Virus record (IMG/VR): IMGVR_UViG_3300042691_032784
Coordinates: 17,153 to 81,152 of that record
Strand: one strand, 5' to 3'
Length of the DNA: 64,000 nt
Origin: a virus
The first letter of the stretch is position 1. Each line of letters begins with the position of its first letter. Below, in pieces: positions 43,867-53,927 of this stretch. A model generated the notes under the pieces. The model was not told the DNA's origin and made no database searches. It saw nothing but the letters and a program-made list of their open reading frames with translations. The translations under genes and the position numbers were made by a program.

Positions 43867-44802
43867 ATGGAAAATATATTATTTAATGAAGCAGAACATA
43901 AATATTATGATACAGAAGGAAAAATATATACTTCTGTAACTACTCTTATAGGTCAATATACTAATACTTTTGATGAAGATTTTTGGGCTATTTATACTGC
44001 TTTAAAAGAAAAGAATTTTAAAGTTAAACCTCAACCTGAAGTTAGACAAATTTATGTAAATAATGTTTTATTTAAATCTGATGATTTAATTAGAGATGCT
44101 AGATTTAAAAATTGGTATGATGAAATTAAAGCTAGATGGAAAAGTATTAATTTTGAAGCTTGTGAAAGAGGAAATAATACTCATAATGAATTAGAATTAG
44201 GTATTAATCAAAGTAAAGGAGATTTGTTTGGTTTAACCAACAACAACATATCTTCTAAGGGGGATAAAGTTTTAGCTACACAACATGATTTAGATAATAC
44301 TATTATTAAATCTAAATATCCTGAAGTTTATATTAGACTTTCTGGATATATTAATAATGGTTTTTCTATATTTGCTGAAAAGAAAGTTTTTCTTAAAGAA
44401 TTTTTATTAGCAGGTATGATTGATGTTCCTTTAGTTAAAAATAAACATTTTTGTATTCTTGATTGGAAAACTAATAAAGATGAACTTAAAACTAAAGCTG
44501 GATATTATAAAAAGTCTAAAATTGGAAATACTTGGGTTAAAACAGATATATTTGTTGAAACAGGAGAATGTTTTAAGTTTCCTCTTAATCATCTTGAAGC
44601 TAGTAAATTTAATATTTATTCATTACAACTTAGTACTTATGCTTATATTCTTGAACAATGGGGATATATATTAGTTAATAATGGACTTGAAATAATACAT
44701 TTTCCTTTAGGTTCTTCACCTAAATTAATTAAAATTCCTTATTTAAAAAGAGAAGTAGAAATTATGTTAAATCACCATAAACAAAATATATTATGCAATT
44801 AG
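43867..44802 (+). CDS. PD-(D/E)XK nuclease (RecB/Cas4-like exonuclease fold)
   Basis: 311 residues. KYYDTEGKIYTSVTTLIGQY at the start, ACERGNNTHNELE (about residues 98-110) supplies the H/E helix, and LAGMIDVPLV plus FCILDWKTNK (about residues 182-205) give the catalytic D...DxK pair. This is the usual architecture of phage exonucleases in the RecB family. It could process ends for RecT recombination or packaging. ATG of the next gene overlaps by 10 bp. Confidence 0.8.
   Translation: MENILFNEAEHKYYDTEGKIYTSVTTLIGQYTNTFDEDFWAIYTALKEKNFKVKPQPEVRQIYVNNVLFKSDDLIRDARFKNWYDEIKARWKSINFEACERGNNTHNELELGINQSKGDLFGLTNNNISSKGDKVLATQHDLDNTIIKSKYPEVYIRLSGYINNGFSIFAEKKVFLKEFLLAGMIDVPLVKNKHFCILDWKTNKDELKTKAGYYKKSKIGNTWVKTDIFVETGECFKFPLNHLEASKFNIYSLQLSTYAYILEQWGYILVNNGLEIIHFPLGSSPKLIKIPYLKREVEIMLNHHKQNILCN
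44235..44265 (-). repeat. Dispersed motif, copy 14 (C strand on minus)
   Basis: The minus strand reads TATCCCCCTTAGAAGATATG, then TTGTTGTTGGTT. Antisense to the nuclease gene (TNNNISSKGDKV). No close partner seen. Confidence 0.7.
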
Positions 44803-45257
44803 GTTTATTTATAACACTAGATAATACATTAATTACTACTAGAAGTGGTAGAACTCATGCATTACATAGTGAAGATTGGAAATTTATTTCTGAAACTATT
44901 TATGCTATAAAAGATTATTATGATAAAGGTTATAAAATTTTTATTATTTGTAATCAATTTCAAATATCTCAAGGATTTACTCCTAAACTTGCTTTTGTTA
45001 AAAAATTAGAAGATATTATTGAAACTATTGAAAAAGATTTAAAACTTAAAAAAAATTCTATATCTTACGATTATAATATTGAAGAAGGTTTATATAGAAC
45101 TTTACCTAATCCTGGTATTATTTATGAACTAGCAACTGATTTTGAAATAGATGTAGTTAATTCTATTTTAATAGGAAGTTGTTATGCTGATAAACATACA
45201 GCTATTAATTCAGGAATAAAAAATTATATAACTGTTACTGATTTAGTTTATAATTAA
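44793..45257 (+). CDS. HAD/PNKP-like phosphatase with missing nucleophile
   Basis: 154 residues. The layout follows polynucleotide 3'-phosphatases: FITLDNTLI (residues 6-14; motif I), YYDKGYKIFIICNQ (motif II strand), and SILIGSCYADKHTAINSGIK (motif III/IV). In motif I the nucleophilic Asp of DxDGT is Thr (TLDNT). Motif II has Cys for Thr/Ser and GD is GS, so catalysis is doubtful. It lies between nuclease and TerL, where an end-binding protein would make sense. Confidence 0.65.
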   Translation: MQLGLFITLDNTLITTRSGRTHALHSEDWKFISETIYAIKDYYDKGYKIFIICNQFQISQGFTPKLAFVKKLEDIIETIEKDLKLKKNSISYDYNIEEGLYRTLPNPGIIYELATDFEIDVVNSILIGSCYADKHTAINSGIKNYITVTDLVYN

Positions 45258-45267
45258 ATAAAATTAT

Positions 45268-47553
45268 ATGAGAGCAATTACTTCACAAGCTTTTAATATT
45301 GTTAATTCTTTATCTGAGGAGACTATTAATAATTTAAGAACTCCTAATAATATTCATGTATATAGAACTCCATATAAAGAAGTTCCTTTACAGGCTATTA
45401 ATGTAGATACTGATAAGCTTACTATGTTTAATGCAGAAGATATTGCTTTTGTTAATACTTCTGGTTTTACAGAAACAGGTAGGAATTTTATTAAAACAGG
45501 TAAATATACTAATGCTCATCCTAAATTTGATAAAAGAGAATATAATGCATTTTGGGATAGAGAAGAAGACCGTTGTAAAAATGGTATGAGTTTGCCTGGA
45601 AAATTAATGAAACGTGAAGATGGTACTCTATGTTTACAAAAAGTTCATATTACAGGTGAACATTATGGTTATCTTAATTTTGCTGAAATAAAACGTTCTA
45701 AAGAATTTGAAGTTAAAAAAGGAGCTCTTTATGGACCTGGTAGTGAATTACTTAATTCTACACATAATGGTGGTCATACTAAATCTTTTAGTTTACCTTC
45801 TTTTTGGGATGGAGATTATTACTTTTTTAAAGCTATTGAACTATGCAGACAAATTGGTAAACATTTAGTTGTTGGTAAAGCTCGTCGTAAAGGATATTCT
45901 TATAAAAATGGTTGGCTTGTTGCTAATTTAGCTAATTTTATTAGAAGAAGTACTTCTGTTGTAGGTGCTTATGATGCTGCATCTTTATTTGATGATGGTA
46001 CTATGGTTAAAGTAATGAATTACCTTAACTTTATTAATAAACATACTGATTGGAGTAAAGGTAGATTAGCTAATACATTAGAACATATAGAAATTGGATT
46101 TAGATATAAAGGAGATGAAGCTAAATATGGTTTCTTATCTAATATATATACTGCTGTTCTTAAAACTAATCCAGGTGGAATGAGAGGTAAAGATGCTGAT
46201 TTACTTCTATTAGAAGAAGCAGGTAAATGTCCTAATCTTTCTGCTGTATTAGATGCAACTCTTAAAACTCTTACTGACGGTGCTTTTATTACAGGTCTTA
46301 TGATTATATTTGGTACAGGTGGTGGTGAAGATAATTTATGGCAAGGTTTTGAAGATTTATTCTATGAATGTTATGCTAGAAATTTTGTAATGTTTAATAA
46401 TGTTTGGGATGATGAAATGGAAGGAACAGGATGTGGATTTTTTCATGCTTCTTATATGAATAAACCTGGACTTATTGATAAACACGGTAATAGTGATATT
46501 GCTGGTAGTTTAGCTTTTGATGATTTTGAAAAAAGTTTATTAAAAAATAGTCCTGCTAAACTTAATGCTCATGAAATGGAAGAACCTAGAAAACCTAGTG
46601 AAGCATTTAGTCGCTCTGTAAATAATATATTTCCTGCTAAAGAAATTAATGAACAATTAAGAAGATGTTTACATGAACCTTCTTTACAAGGTATTGGAAG
46701 ACAAGGTTTCTTTTTACAAAAAGAAGGAAATAAAATAGCATTTATAGATAATAATAATGCTAATGCTTATGAAAAACAATTTATTTATCCTGAATTAAAT
46801 AATTATCCTCTTAGACAAGAAGATAATGATTTAAGAGGTTGTTGGGTATTAGTAGAACAACCTTATAGAGATGCTAATGGTAATATTCCTGAAAATTTAT
46901 ATCATATTTGGAATGACCCTTTTGGTATTAGTAAAGAAAAAGGAGAATTTAAAATTAATAAAGATTCTTTAGCTTCTTGTTTTTTATATGAAGCTGCTAA
47001 TAATTTAACTCCAACTAAAGGAGATAGAATTATAGGTTGGTATCATGGTAGAACAGAAGAAACTAAAGATTATGATGAACAAATGTTTTTAGCAGCTTTA
47101 TATTTTAATGCTAAAATACTATTTGAAAATGATAGAGGTGATGTTTTTAATAACGCTAAAAATAGAGGACTTTTACATATTCTTAAAGAAGAAACTGAAT
47201 TTCAATTTCAAAAAGAATTAACTGGAGGCGGTAAAGGTAGAAAAAAAGGTATATCTATTGCTGCTAATATGAATAGGAAGGCTACCGGTGTTATATACCT
47301 TAAAGATTGGTTACTTAGTAAGCGTGGAACTGATAAAAACGGTAATCAATTACTAAATTTGCACTATATATATGATATAGGTTTATTAAGAGAATTACTT
47401 AAATTCACTAATAAAGGTAATTTTGATAGAGTTTCATGTGCTATTGTTGGTATGTTTGATATTAAAGAAACTTTATTTAAAAATATAGTACCAACTAATA
47501 CTGCTGTTGATGAAGAAGAAGATGAATATTTTAGAAATCCTTTAAATAGTTAA
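45268..47553 (+). CDS. terL: Terminase large subunit
   Basis: 761 residues. VVGKARRKGYSYK (about residue 205) is the crAss-type Walker A-like loop. ADLLLLEEAGKCP is Walker B with catalytic Glu. The nuclease half has HIWNDPFGI, AKILFENDRGD and NFDRVSCAIVG for the RNase H-like metal site. It packages DNA through the portal encoded next. Length exceeds classical TerL (about 500-600 aa) but is usual for crAss-like phages. Confidence 0.92.
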   Translation: MRAITSQAFNIVNSLSEETINNLRTPNNIHVYRTPYKEVPLQAINVDTDKLTMFNAEDIAFVNTSGFTETGRNFIKTGKYTNAHPKFDKREYNAFWDREEDRCKNGMSLPGKLMKREDGTLCLQKVHITGEHYGYLNFAEIKRSKEFEVKKGALYGPGSELLNSTHNGGHTKSFSLPSFWDGDYYFFKAIELCRQIGKHLVVGKARRKGYSYKNGWLVANLANFIRRSTSVVGAYDAASLFDDGTMVKVMNYLNFINKHTDWSKGRLANTLEHIEIGFRYKGDEAKYGFLSNIYTAVLKTNPGGMRGKDADLLLLEEAGKCPNLSAVLDATLKTLTDGAFITGLMIIFGTGGGEDNLWQGFEDLFYECYARNFVMFNNVWDDEMEGTGCGFFHASYMNKPGLIDKHGNSDIAGSLAFDDFEKSLLKNSPAKLNAHEMEEPRKPSEAFSRSVNNIFPAKEINEQLRRCLHEPSLQGIGRQGFFLQKEGNKIAFIDNNNANAYEKQFIYPELNNYPLRQEDNDLRGCWVLVEQPYRDANGNIPENLYHIWNDPFGISKEKGEFKINKDSLASCFLYEAANNLTPTKGDRIIGWYHGRTEETKDYDEQMFLAALYFNAKILFENDRGDVFNNAKNRGLLHILKEETEFQFQKELTGGGKGRKKGISIAANMNRKATGVIYLKDWLLSKRGTDKNGNQLLNLHYIYDIGLLRELLKFTNKGNFDRVSCAIVGMFDIKETLFKNIVPTNTAVDEEEDEYFRNPLNS

Positions 47554-47557
47554 TATA

Positions 47558-49861
47558 ATGATATTACCTCCACAAAAACTTTCTTATGCTGATAAAGTAA
47601 AAAGAAATGAAGTTACCGGAAAGAATAATATTGAAGAAACTGCTGATTATTATATTAGTCAATGTACTTGGGGAACTCAAACTACAGAAATTGCTAATTT
47701 ATATGCCGCTATTGAAGGTATTATTCATCCTAAAGAATATGAATATGTTCAAAATCCTTTTAACATAAAAAATAATGATGGTTCTTTACCTAATTATGGT
47801 GCTAGATTAAGAAATTATAATATACTTAAAGGTATTGCTAATTTATTAATGGGTGAATTTGGTAGAAGGAGTCATGAATATACTGTTTTTACTTTTAATC
47901 CTACTGATGAAGTAATATATAAAGATGGTTTATCTGTTTTAATTAAAGGTTATTATAGTCAACAAATTGCTAATGAATTAAAACAATTAGGATTAGATTT
48001 TGGACAAGAAGTTGTAGACCTTCCCCCCTTAGAAGAATATGTTCAAGGTTATAAAGATAAATATAATGATACTAGAGTTATATCAGGTCAAGATGCTATT
48101 GATTATATTAGATATAATTGTGATTTAGATAGTAGATATATTGATTTATATTGGGATTGGATTATAACTGGTAGAGCTTTTTCATTTAAAACTGTTAATC
48201 ATGATGATGTATATTGGGAACCTGTTCCTGCACATGAATTATTTATTCCTAATGAACAAGGTAGTAGATATGTAGAAGATAAATCTTTTGTAGTACGTCG
48301 TCAAATTATACCTATATTTAAAGTTGTTGATATGTTTAGGGGTAGAGTTCCTGAAGAATTAATTAATGATTTTGAAGCAGGAGTAGTAAAAGGATTTGAA
48401 GTAAATTTTACTGATATTCATGCTACTGGACGTAATGGTATTATTTCTTTACCTACTAATTATTTAAGTGCTAATTATACTAATGCTTTTGGTGTTAGTA
48501 ATTCTTCAGGTGTTGAATTATTTCATGTTCAATATAGAACTTGGAGAAAATATGGAGAACTTACTTATTTAGATGAATTAGGACAAGAAAGATTAATGGA
48601 AGTAGATGATACTTATATACTTGATAAAAAACTTGGTGATATTAGTATTGAATGGAAATATGAAAGTCAAATTATGGAAGTTTATAAGTGTCTTGATTAT
48701 TATCTTGATGCTAAACCATTAGAACCTAATAGAGCTGATTTAAATAGTAATGGTAGTCAAAAACTTTCTTATAATGGTATTATTGAAAGAAGTTTTACAG
48801 GTGAATTACAATCTATTATTAAAGAAGGATTACCTTATCAAATATTAGTTAATGTATTACATTATAATACAGAAAAATTAATTAATAAAAATAAAGATAA
48901 ATTAATGGTTATGCCTTATGGTTTAATCAATAAAAAAGGAGGAATGAATACTAAAAATACTATGTATCATGCTGATGCTACAAGTATTTTATGGGTTGAT
49001 GAAACTGCTCCTAATGCTTCTTTTGCTGCTCAAATGATTAAAGCGGTAGATATGGGTTTAGGTAATCATATTAGTACTACTATTGAAATAATGAAATTTA
49101 TTAAATCAGAATATTGGGAAGCTATTGGTATGAATGCTCAAAGATATGCTGATGTAGGTCAAAATGCAGGTAAAGCTGTAACAGAACAAGCTATTGTTCG
49201 TAGTGCTATTATTACATATGAACTTACTAGACAGTTTGATAAATTTATTGAAAAAGATTATGCAGGTTTATTAGATTATAGTAAAATAGCTTGGATTAAT
49301 GGTAAAAAAGCTAGATATATTAGAAGTGATGGTAGTTTAGCTTTTCTTAATATGACTGCTGAAGAAAGTTCTAATAGAACAGAAGCTAGTTTTGGAGTAT
49401 TTGTAAAAGATGCTTCACTTAATACAGAAGCTATTACTGCAATAAGACAACAAGCTATGAATCTTATTCAAAATAATGCACCTTATCAAAGTTTAAGTTC
49501 TATTTATAGTACTAATAATTTAAATAAACTTGATAAGATATTATCTAAGATGCAAGATTTAAAAAATCAGCAAGATATGTTGTTACAAAAACAACAAGAA
49601 GAAGCTCAAATAAAATTACAAGAACTTGTTAATGAAAATGATGAAAAGAATCGTGAATTAGAATATTATAAAATTGATACTGATTATGATAAAACAGTAG
49701 ATAGTGCTGAAATTAGAAGTAATAATAATAGTAGAAATGAAGAAAGACCTTCTAATGAAGTAGAAAGAAAATTAGCTGACCATAAAATTGCAAATGATAC
49801 TAGAAATGCTGATATAAAAGAAAAAGCTCTTAATATTAAAAAAAATAATAATAACAAATAA
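47558..49861 (+). CDS. Portal protein
   Basis: 767 residues. Position after TerL and the stretch LRNYNILKGIANLLMGEFGRRS (about residues 85-106) followed by a long α/β wing region fit the crAss portal. The C-terminal 130 residues are a charged coiled coil (QDLKNQQDMLLQKQQEEAQIK) ending in Asn/Lys repeats. It forms the dodecameric vertex ring for DNA entry and exit. Confidence 0.87.
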   Translation: MILPPQKLSYADKVKRNEVTGKNNIEETADYYISQCTWGTQTTEIANLYAAIEGIIHPKEYEYVQNPFNIKNNDGSLPNYGARLRNYNILKGIANLLMGEFGRRSHEYTVFTFNPTDEVIYKDGLSVLIKGYYSQQIANELKQLGLDFGQEVVDLPPLEEYVQGYKDKYNDTRVISGQDAIDYIRYNCDLDSRYIDLYWDWIITGRAFSFKTVNHDDVYWEPVPAHELFIPNEQGSRYVEDKSFVVRRQIIPIFKVVDMFRGRVPEELINDFEAGVVKGFEVNFTDIHATGRNGIISLPTNYLSANYTNAFGVSNSSGVELFHVQYRTWRKYGELTYLDELGQERLMEVDDTYILDKKLGDISIEWKYESQIMEVYKCLDYYLDAKPLEPNRADLNSNGSQKLSYNGIIERSFTGELQSIIKEGLPYQILVNVLHYNTEKLINKNKDKLMVMPYGLINKKGGMNTKNTMYHADATSILWVDETAPNASFAAQMIKAVDMGLGNHISTTIEIMKFIKSEYWEAIGMNAQRYADVGQNAGKAVTEQAIVRSAIITYELTRQFDKFIEKDYAGLLDYSKIAWINGKKARYIRSDGSLAFLNMTAEESSNRTEASFGVFVKDASLNTEAITAIRQQAMNLIQNNAPYQSLSSIYSTNNLNKLDKILSKMQDLKNQQDMLLQKQQEEAQIKLQELVNENDEKNRELEYYKIDTDYDKTVDSAEIRSNNNSRNEERPSNEVERKLADHKIANDTRNADIKEKALNIKKNNNNK
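48021..48050 (+). repeat. Dispersed motif, copy 15 (C strand on plus)
   Basis: TTCCCCCCTTAGAAGAATAT, then GTTCAAGG. Sense in portal (LPPLEEYV). Six C. No close partner. Confidence 0.65.
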
Positions 49862-49869
49862 TTAAAATT

Positions 49870-51180
49870 ATGGATGATAAACTAAAACCTATTGAAGGAC
49901 AAAGTGATAGCCCCATTCCTAGTCTTGGTGATATTATTGATGGTAATCCCATTATAAATACTCCACCTGCAACTCCACCTGCAACTCCACCTGCAAGTAA
50001 TAATAATACTCCTCCTAGTACTCCTCCTGATACAACACCTCCTTCTACGGGGGAAAATTTAGATACTTTTGAAGGAATAATTTCTGCTTTTACAAATGAA
50101 ACTATTTCAGATGATGCTAAAGGATTACGTTCTGAATTATTAAATATGTTTAAAGCAAGTAATATTGATAAACAAGGTAATCTTTTAAATGATGCTAATG
50201 AAGTATTATTTACAGCAGAACAAATAAAAGAGTATATTGAATCTGATAAATTACCTTTAAATGATAAAGGAGAATTAGTAAATTCTAAAGGAGAAGTTAT
50301 TAATATTACTCAGGAAGATTCTAGACCTATTGTAGATGTTATTAGAGAAGATTTAGGAGTACAATTAGGAATTGAATTACCTCAAGATTTTGTAGTAGAA
50401 GATAATTTAGAAGGAATTACTAAATTAGTGCAAGAAGCTATTAAAACTGCTAATACTAAAAGTATTGTTAATTTTTTAGATAGTAATCCTATTATGAAAG
50501 ATTTTTATCAACATTTAAAATTAGGATATAATCCTTCTGATTTTACTGCTGAAAATATTGATTATAAAAGTATTGATACTACTACATTAGATAATATTGC
50601 TAAATTAGATTTTATTAATAAATATTATAAAAAACAAGGAATTATAAATACTAGTAATTTACTTGAAGCTTTGAAAAAAGGAGGAGATGATGTAGTTAAT
50701 GCTGAATTAACAACTGCTCTTACTTATTTAGATAATAAACAAAAAGAAGAAAGAACTAATAGAGATAATCTTTTAAAACAACAAGCTTTAGATGAAGCTA
50801 AACAAGTAGAAGATTATTGGGATAAAGTTAATAATACTATTACTAAAGGTAAACTTGGTAATATTAATATTCCTATTAAAGAAAGACAAGCATTTTTTGA
50901 TTATTTATCAAGACCTATTGATAAAGAAGGTAATAGTGCTGTTATGAAAGATATTGAAAATGAAGATTTAGAATTTCAATTAATGACAGATTTTTTAAGA
51001 TTTAAAAAATATAATTTATCTGAATTAGTTGCTGTTCTTGCTAAAGAAAATAAAGTACTTAGTTTAAGAGATAAATTAGAAAAATCTAAAAAAGAATTTC
51101 AAACAGGAAAAGGTGTACCTACAACTGGAGGTTCTAATAGAGATACTAATGTACATCCTACTCTTGATACTATTGCTTAA
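49870..51180 (+). CDS. Probable capsid scaffold or head-assembly protein
   Basis: 436 residues between portal and MCP, the usual scaffold position. The N terminus is disordered, with Pro/Thr repeats (PPATPPATPPAS, from a 12 bp tandem repeat near 49960-49995). It is followed by an acidic helical body and a coiled-coil C-terminal third (KEERTNRDNLLKQQALDEAKQ). Composition and place support scaffold; no sequence motif proves it. Confidence 0.55.
   Translation: MDDKLKPIEGQSDSPIPSLGDIIDGNPIINTPPATPPATPPASNNNTPPSTPPDTTPPSTGENLDTFEGIISAFTNETISDDAKGLRSELLNMFKASNIDKQGNLLNDANEVLFTAEQIKEYIESDKLPLNDKGELVNSKGEVINITQEDSRPIVDVIREDLGVQLGIELPQDFVVEDNLEGITKLVQEAIKTANTKSIVNFLDSNPIMKDFYQHLKLGYNPSDFTAENIDYKSIDTTTLDNIAKLDFINKYYKKQGIINTSNLLEALKKGGDDVVNAELTTALTYLDNKQKEERTNRDNLLKQQALDEAKQVEDYWDKVNNTITKGKLGNINIPIKERQAFFDYLSRPIDKEGNSAVMKDIENEDLEFQLMTDFLRFKKYNLSELVAVLAKENKVLSLRDKLEKSKKEFQTGKGVPTTGGSNRDTNVHPTLDTIA
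50032..50057 (-). repeat. Dispersed motif, copy 16 (C strand on minus)
   Basis: The minus strand reads TTTTCCCCCGTAGAAGGAGG, then TGTTGT. Antisense to the scaffold-like gene, in its Pro-rich region (PPSTGENL). Confidence 0.75.
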
Positions 51181-51219
51181 TATACTCTAAATTAATATTA
51201 ATTTTAAATTCAATTTATT

Positions 51220-52731
51220 ATGATTGGTACACCTAACAGTACTTTTGCTTTACAAGGCTCCGCTCCTTATAGAATTGTACAACATGAAACTTTTGGAGAT
51301 GAAGGATATACAAATAATCTTTCTCTTACTAAAGCTCGTATGACAAATCCTGATACTCTTAATCCTGTTATTACTCATATGATGGGTAAAGAGAGTAAAA
51401 AATTCCCTCTTTTGTTTTTAACTGAAGGACAAAAAAAAGGTGTTAAATATGTAGAAATTCAAGATGTTGAATATGACTGGCCTGTATTTGGTCGTTTAAG
51501 ACGTACTGATGCTGTTGCTAGTACTGATTATGTAGCTGGTGATAAACCAGGTCTTGGAGGTACTCCTGTTTATGTTACTTTTAAAACTCGTTGGTTAAAA
51601 TATCAACATAATATTGTTTCTCCTCTTGGAATTAAAGCACGTATTATGTCTAGACCTGAAAAAGTAGCTAATGGTTATAGATATCAATTAGATATTATTA
51701 GAAATAATAATACTACTTTTATTCCATTAAGTGAACTTGCTCCAAATACTCTTTGGGCTATGTCAGGTGGTGCTAACGTTTCTGAAAGTTATTCTGTTGG
51801 AAATGAAAGTAATAAACAATTTCCTGGAAAAGTTAAAAATCAATTAGGTATTCTTCGTAAATCTTATGAAGTAGGTGGTAATGTTAGTCAACGTATGATG
51901 ACTTTTCATTTTCCTAAAAGTGGTGGTGGTGAAAGTAGCTACTATTTACCATTTGAAGAATGGCAACATGAGATGAATTTTAAACAAGATTGTGAAGAAT
52001 CTTTATGGGAATCTGAATATAATAGAGATGAAAATGGTACTATTATGAATATAGACCCTGATACTCAACTTCCTATTCCTTATGGTGCTGGTGTTAAAGC
52101 TCAAATTCCTAATAGAGATACTTATGGTATTTTAACTGCTAGAAAAATTAAAAGTATTGTAAGTGAAGTTATGTATGGAGCTACTGATACTGATAATATG
52201 AATATTACTTTATTTACTGGTATGGGTGGTAAAGAAGAATTTTCTAATGCTATTATGAATGAAATGAGTGGATGGTCTGCATACGATGGTGCTTTAAATA
52301 GTACTGTTACTGGTGGTCCACGTAATTTAGTTTATGGTGCTTTCTTTACTGGATTTAGACACGTAGATGGTCATATTATTAATGTTGCACACCTTCCTTA
52401 CTTAGATTTTGGAGGTACTGCTGAAAATGCTCCTAGACATCCTATTTCCGGTAAACCTATTACTTCTTATGAAATGCACTTTGTAGATATGAGTGTATAT
52501 GATGGAGAAAATAATGTTCAATTAGTAACTCAAAAAGGTCGTTCTTTAATTAGAGGTATTGAACAAGGTATGACTTTATTAAAAGGTCTTAATTACGGAG
52601 ATTATAGAGGTAATCAAATGGATATTCAATTATCTACTTCACAAGATAAAACTGCTATCCATTATCTTAAAACTCTAGGAGTTGCAATTAGAAGAAATAC
52701 TCATTGTTTTTCATTATATTGTTCATTATAA
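51220..52731 (+). CDS. Major capsid protein
   Basis: 503 residues. MIGTPNSTFALQGSAPYRIVQHETFGDEGYTNN and DVEYDWPVFGRLRR are typical of the crAss-like MCP, which has the HK97 fold. Codons favour more G/C and Cys is rare, as for a highly expressed protein. It is followed directly by an intrinsic terminator, which would raise MCP mRNA relative to distal genes. Confidence 0.88.
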   Translation: MIGTPNSTFALQGSAPYRIVQHETFGDEGYTNNLSLTKARMTNPDTLNPVITHMMGKESKKFPLLFLTEGQKKGVKYVEIQDVEYDWPVFGRLRRTDAVASTDYVAGDKPGLGGTPVYVTFKTRWLKYQHNIVSPLGIKARIMSRPEKVANGYRYQLDIIRNNNTTFIPLSELAPNTLWAMSGGANVSESYSVGNESNKQFPGKVKNQLGILRKSYEVGGNVSQRMMTFHFPKSGGGESSYYLPFEEWQHEMNFKQDCEESLWESEYNRDENGTIMNIDPDTQLPIPYGAGVKAQIPNRDTYGILTARKIKSIVSEVMYGATDTDNMNITLFTGMGGKEEFSNAIMNEMSGWSAYDGALNSTVTGGPRNLVYGAFFTGFRHVDGHIINVAHLPYLDFGGTAENAPRHPISGKPITSYEMHFVDMSVYDGENNVQLVTQKGRSLIRGIEQGMTLLKGLNYGDYRGNQMDIQLSTSQDKTAIHYLKTLGVAIRRNTHCFSLYCSL

Positions 52732-52750
52732 TACTTTTGGTTTAAACTTA

Positions 52751-52785
52751 AATAAGGTTACTAATTATTTAGTAGCCTTATTTTT
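52751..52785 (+). terminator. Intrinsic terminator after MCP
   Basis: AATAAGGTTACTAA (52751-52764) pairs with TTAGTAGCCTTATT (52769-52782, one G-T), then a T-run. Downstream genes remain in the same direction with no clear promoter, so read-through is presumably partial. Confidence 0.85.
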
Positions 52786-52816
52786 ACTTTTAATAATATA
52801 AAAATAAATAAATTTT

Positions 52817-53911
52817 ATGGAAAATAATGCACAAAGTGGTACAGCTACAAGCAATCCTGAAAAAACTATTAATCCTAATACTTTAAGTGTTAAAGATATT
52901 TTAAGTGCTAATATTAATAAACAAACTAATTCTCATTTAATTACTATTGAAGTAGCTCTTAGAAGAAGACCCGGAATGACAGGTTTACCTGGTCTTGACC
53001 CTGCTGAAAGAATTTATTGGTTAGGTGCTGCTTTAGATATAAGAACTAAAGGTAATTTAAAAGGAATTGTAGGAGAATTAGAAAAAACTTTTATGCCTAG
53101 TATTGTAGGTCATAGTCATAATGCACCTGAATTTAAAGCTAAAGTAGAAGAATATTGGTCTTCTTTTGGAGTTAAAGTTCCTCATGATGAAGAATTTTTA
53201 AAACCTCATAAAAGAGGAGTTCCTATTAAAATTCAAGTTAATGTTACCGGTAGTTTACTTAAAAATAGAATAGATAAAGTTTCTAGTATAGAAACAAAAA
53301 TGGAAATTATTAATGAAGCTTTAGTAACTTTAAATACTAATACTAATAGTAATTTTGCTTCTTTATTAGATGAATCTATCTCTGATTTTTTACTTCTTAA
53401 TTTTGCTTTAAAACATTCTAGAGTTGCTAATAATTTTGAAGATATTGGTAAATCTCCTAAAATTGAATTTTATATCTATGAAAAATCTAATGCAATAAAA
53501 GCTGCTGATAAAGATATTAAAAATAAAACTAAAGCAATGGCTTTATATCAAAGTTTAACAGGAGATGATAGAAAAATTGATGCAGTTCTTATTTTATTTA
53601 AAGAATCTCCTGGAGATTATGATGATGAAATGGAAAAATTAATTAAGATTTTTGAATTATATAATTTATCTAGTCAAAATCTTAATAATTTTATTTCTTT
53701 TGTTCAAGATGAATCTTGGGAAACTAAATATTTAATTAATTTAGCTGTAATTAAAGGAAAATTATCTAATCCTGTAAATACTACTGCTTACTATTATAAT
53801 CAAACTATGATAGGTAGAACTTTAGAAGATGCTGTATTAGAATTAACTTCTGATAAAGAAAATATGAAAGCTATTAAAAATACTTTATTAAAAGAAGTAG
53901 GTTTAGTATAA
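52817..53911 (+). CDS. Late structural-module protein, unknown
   Basis: 364 residues. A disordered Thr/Asn-rich start, then VALRRRPGMTGLPGLDPAERIYWLGAALDIRTKG (about 47-80) and helical remainder. It lies between MCP and a connector-like gene, as do head auxiliary genes in crAss-like phages. No motif gives the exact role. Confidence 0.55.
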   Translation: MENNAQSGTATSNPEKTINPNTLSVKDILSANINKQTNSHLITIEVALRRRPGMTGLPGLDPAERIYWLGAALDIRTKGNLKGIVGELEKTFMPSIVGHSHNAPEFKAKVEEYWSSFGVKVPHDEEFLKPHKRGVPIKIQVNVTGSLLKNRIDKVSSIETKMEIINEALVTLNTNTNSNFASLLDESISDFLLLNFALKHSRVANNFEDIGKSPKIEFYIYEKSNAIKAADKDIKNKTKAMALYQSLTGDDRKIDAVLILFKESPGDYDDEMEKLIKIFELYNLSSQNLNNFISFVQDESWETKYLINLAVIKGKLSNPVNTTAYYYNQTMIGRTLEDAVLELTSDKENMKAIKNTLLKEVGLV

Positions 53912-53927
53912 ATTAATAATTAAATTA

